22,252 nucleotides of DNA. It comes from a virus. Below the pieces are notes generated by a model that made no database searches, was not told the DNA's origin, and saw nothing but the letters and a program-made list of their open reading frames with translations. Shown piece by piece: positions 20,807-22,252 of the stretch (positions within the stretch are counted from its first letter, which is position 1; each line of letters opens with the position of its first letter). The stretch lies in the IMG/VR virus record IMGVR_UViG_3300032304_000539, positions 1 to 22,252 of that record, one strand, 5' to 3'. The translations under genes were made by a program, and so were the position numbers.

Positions 20807-20838
20807 GTGACGAACGGTAAAATAAAATGATGAACGGT
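20807..20838 (-). promoter_or_regulatory. Tandem operator-like repeats, right copy
   Basis: Two direct 12-base repeats read on the minus strand: ACCGTTCATCAT (20838-20827) and ACCGTTCGTCAC (20818-20807), start-to-start 20 bases. The gap to the TTTG box is 6 bases, against 26 at the left module, a difference of two helical turns. They are probable regulator-binding sites shared by both promoters. Confidence 0.72.
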
Positions 20839-20842
20839 AAAC

Positions 20843-21277
20843 CTAATTTAGGTCTTTGTGGAAATACAACATTTCGTCACCGCCGTATGCGTATTCAGGG
20901 AAATAAAACTTAAACCCGCAGGAAATTAAATTGTTTGCGGACGGGTAATTGTCCTTTGTAGTGTATGTAATTGCAACATAACAACTTTCTTTGGCTGCGT
21001 TTAATCTTATTTTAATAAGCTTTTTATGTAACCCTAAACCCCTAAACCTTTTGTCAACCCACGCGCGATTGAATATACAAATCCCCTGCGTATAAATAGA
21101 ACCGCAATAAGCAATAATTGTTTTCTTTTTGTCTAATACAACCCACCAATCCCGATTGTGTTTAAACTCGTTGCCGCAACCCTTAAAGTTTGGGTTGGTA
21201 CGGTCTAATTCCTGAAGCTGAATATAAGCGTCAAAGTTTAGAATTTTGCCTTTGCTATATATTTTTAAAAGTTTCAT
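20843..21277 (-). CDS. GNAT-family acetyltransferase
   Basis: The protein has 144 residues. It contains the acetyl-CoA pyrophosphate loop RFRGLGLHKKL (77-87) after a beta strand (ICIFNRAWV), then YVAITYTTKDN and NNLISCGFKFY (115-125), the usual motif-B region. The substrate is unknown; phage GNATs have been linked to DNA-base modification, protein acetylation and internal-toxin defence, and nothing here decides between them. Its start overlaps the next-upstream gene's stop by one base. It ends just before the right operator repeats. Confidence 0.85.
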   Translation of the reverse strand: MKLLKIYSKGKILNFDAYIQLQELDRTNPNFKGCGNEFKHNRDWWVVLDKKKTIIAYCGSIYTQGICIFNRAWVDKRFRGLGLHKKLIKIRLNAAKESCYVAITYTTKDNYPSANNLISCGFKFYFPEYAYGGDEMLYFHKDLN

Positions 21278-21465
21278 TATAACCCTTTTAATTCTGCTTC
21301 GTCAGGGCGTTCAATTTCCTTGAATTGAATTCTATTGCCGCCACGAATCTTTGCTAAATTTTGACGAATATCCTTTTCAATGTCGTATAATTCCTGAAGC
21401 TTTTTTGTAAAAAATTCTTCCTGTTGGGACAATGTCCACTTATTGAATCCCTTTGGCATTCTCAT
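21277..21465 (-). CDS. Unknown small charged helical protein, 62 aa
   Basis: The protein begins MRMPKGFNKWTLSQQEEFFT, a helix through LQELYDIEKDIRQNLAKIRG, and ends GNRIQFKEIERPDEAELKGL. It overlaps the MazG-like gene by 26 bases and touches the GNAT gene. No family is recognised. Met-3 is an alternative start. Confidence 0.6.
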   Translation of the reverse strand: MRMPKGFNKWTLSQQEEFFTKKLQELYDIEKDIRQNLAKIRGGNRIQFKEIERPDEAELKGL

Positions 21466-21646
21466 TTGTTTTTAGTTTTATAAGTTTTTTTAAATAAATT
21501 GACAAGTCCAACGCTTCTTCGTAGGCGTGTTGTAACCAATCAATTTCCGTTAGGTCTGTTCTGTCCATTGTTGTACCGTATTCCTTAATTCCTTTGTCTT
21601 CACGTGCCAACAAATCGTCAATAATTGTATATAGGATTTTGCTCAT
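21440..21646 (-). CDS. MazG-like small helical protein, 68 aa
   Basis: The protein begins MSKILYTIIDDLLAREDKGI and continues KEYGTTMDRTDLTEIDWLQH, then AYEEALDLSIYLKKLIKL. The K/REYGT, D-W-L-x-H-A-Y-E-E-x-L-D pattern with a final helix resembles short all-alpha NTP pyrophosphohydrolase-like (MazG-type) proteins of phages, although key metal-binding Glu residues would need alignment. Its start overlaps the exonuclease stop by one base. Confidence 0.55.
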   Translation of the reverse strand: MSKILYTIIDDLLAREDKGIKEYGTTMDRTDLTEIDWLQHAYEEALDLSIYLKKLIKLKTNENAKGIQ

Positions 21647-22252
21647 TATTTGTCTGTTTTGGAATGAAATTTATTGCAAACTTTACATTTGTATTGAATA
21701 CGGGTTAAGCCGGTTGCGGTTACAACTGAATTATTTTTAATAAGGTCTTCAGAACCCGCGCCACATTCAGGACACGAACCCCTGTCTTGACCAAATACAA
21801 CGCCGTAATGCGTCTTTGGTGCAATATGGTTGCCTAATAATTTATAAACTTCTTCTAATAATGAAACGTCCTTTTTACAGTATTTAATCATTTTTTCCAT
21901 TGCAACCTTGTCTTTGTTCAACAGAATATCCTTCCAAAGATTAAATTCGGTTTTGATTTTCCCGCCTAAACCTAAAAATTCGGCAATGTAATTTAGTCTG
22001 TTTGATTGAAAACGGAATTTAGAACGGGCAACCTTTAGCGTGTCAATTGTCTGATAATTTGGGAACATATCAATCCCGTGAAATAAACAACGGGTTCTTA
22101 TCCACGCCAAATCAAACTTGTCGCCATTGTGACCAACCAATTCGTTTGCAGTATTTGCAACCGCAATAAATTGTTCCAACATTCTTTTGTCATTCTGTTT
22201 GGCGTCCCATTGTAAAGCATAAACTTCCTTTTCGTCTTGCCATTTATAACAA
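21646..22252 (-). CDS. DnaQ-like 3'-5' exonuclease with C-terminal zinc ribbon, 5' end cut off by window
   Basis: The frame is open to the right edge, giving 201 residues of a longer protein; the Met at 22182 is internal. Visible motifs: LVGHNGDKFDLAWI (Exo II type, with N and D) and MIKYCKKDVSLLEEVYKLL (Exo III type, Y-x(3)-D). The Exo I motif (D-x-E) should lie outside the window. The tail carries CPEC and CKVC pairs, a zinc ribbon. Such RNase H-fold exonucleases process DNA ends; with ERF downstream it could form a two-part recombination pair. A proofreading or polymerase-linked role is also possible. Confidence 0.8.
   Translation of the reverse strand, partial: CYKWQDEKEVYALQWDAKQNDKRMLEQFIAVANTANELVGHNGDKFDLAWIRTRCLFHGIDMFPNYQTIDTLKVARSKFRFQSNRLNYIAEFLGLGGKIKTEFNLWKDILLNKDKVAMEKMIKYCKKDVSLLEEVYKLLGNHIAPKTHYGVVFGQDRGSCPECGAGSEDLIKNNSVVTATGLTRIQYKCKVCNKFHSKTDK

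Noticed and set aside
1-22252. tRNA genes, CRISPR array, insertion sequence, integrase or attachment site
   Set aside because: None was seen: no cloverleaf with a TTCRA arm, no spaced repeats beyond the two operator pairs, no transposase or recombinase motif.

Overview
This window looks like part of the genome of a tailed double-stranded DNA phage (or prophage) of a Bacteroidetes host, most likely Flavobacteriia. The evidence is an AT-rich sequence (about 35-37% G+C by eye), terminase, prohead protease and tape-measure genes, Bacteroidetes-type promoters (TTTG, about 20 bases, TAnnTTTG), start regions without clear Shine-Dalgarno sites, and DUF4373 and DUF5522 proteins. Every supported gene lies on the minus strand, so transcription runs from high to low coordinates. 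Genes are packed tightly, often with stop/start overlaps. No gene-free stretch exceeds 300 bases and no plus-strand gene is supported.

Right part (about 22.25-15.7 kb, early and replication genes): a truncated DnaQ-like exonuclease with a zinc ribbon, a MazG-like small protein, a GNAT acetyltransferase, then a strong promoter with tandem operator-like repeats. This promoter leads into small unknown genes, an ERF single-strand annealing protein, a small protein with an SSB-like acidic tail, a DnaA domain-IV protein, a DUF4373 replication protein behind an attenuator-like hairpin, its overlapping partner, a VRR-NUC nuclease and a sigma-like regulator.

Middle part (about 15.7-9.4 kb): two small conserved-looking genes, then an overlapping cassette of LpxA-like acyltransferase, SAM methyltransferase, GT2 and GT4-like glycosyltransferases. 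After it come a composite HAD protein, a small membrane protein, an HNH nuclease, a 40-aa basic protein, a probable small terminase, a small unknown gene and the large terminase.

Left part (about 9.4-1 kb): a second copy of the promoter and tandem-repeat module drives a run of very small genes, a winged-helix-like protein, DUF5522, and a tail-chaperone pair with a probable -1 frameshift on a U9 run. A clear terminator follows. Next come three structural genes, the tape measure and, unexpectedly late, an XkdF-like prohead protease cut off by the window edge. No portal or capsid gene lies between terminase and tail, so the tail block precedes the head block.

The main points for follow-up are: two matching regulatory cassettes 11.4 kb apart (tandem ACCGTTYRTCAY repeats at a 20-bp pitch, promoter, a first gene starting M-x-N-A-T, then a GGGGTGCG hairpin with a covarying inner pair); the probable frameshift; the tail-before-head order; and the complete absence of GATC, CATG, TCGA, GGCC and CTAG across 22 kb.
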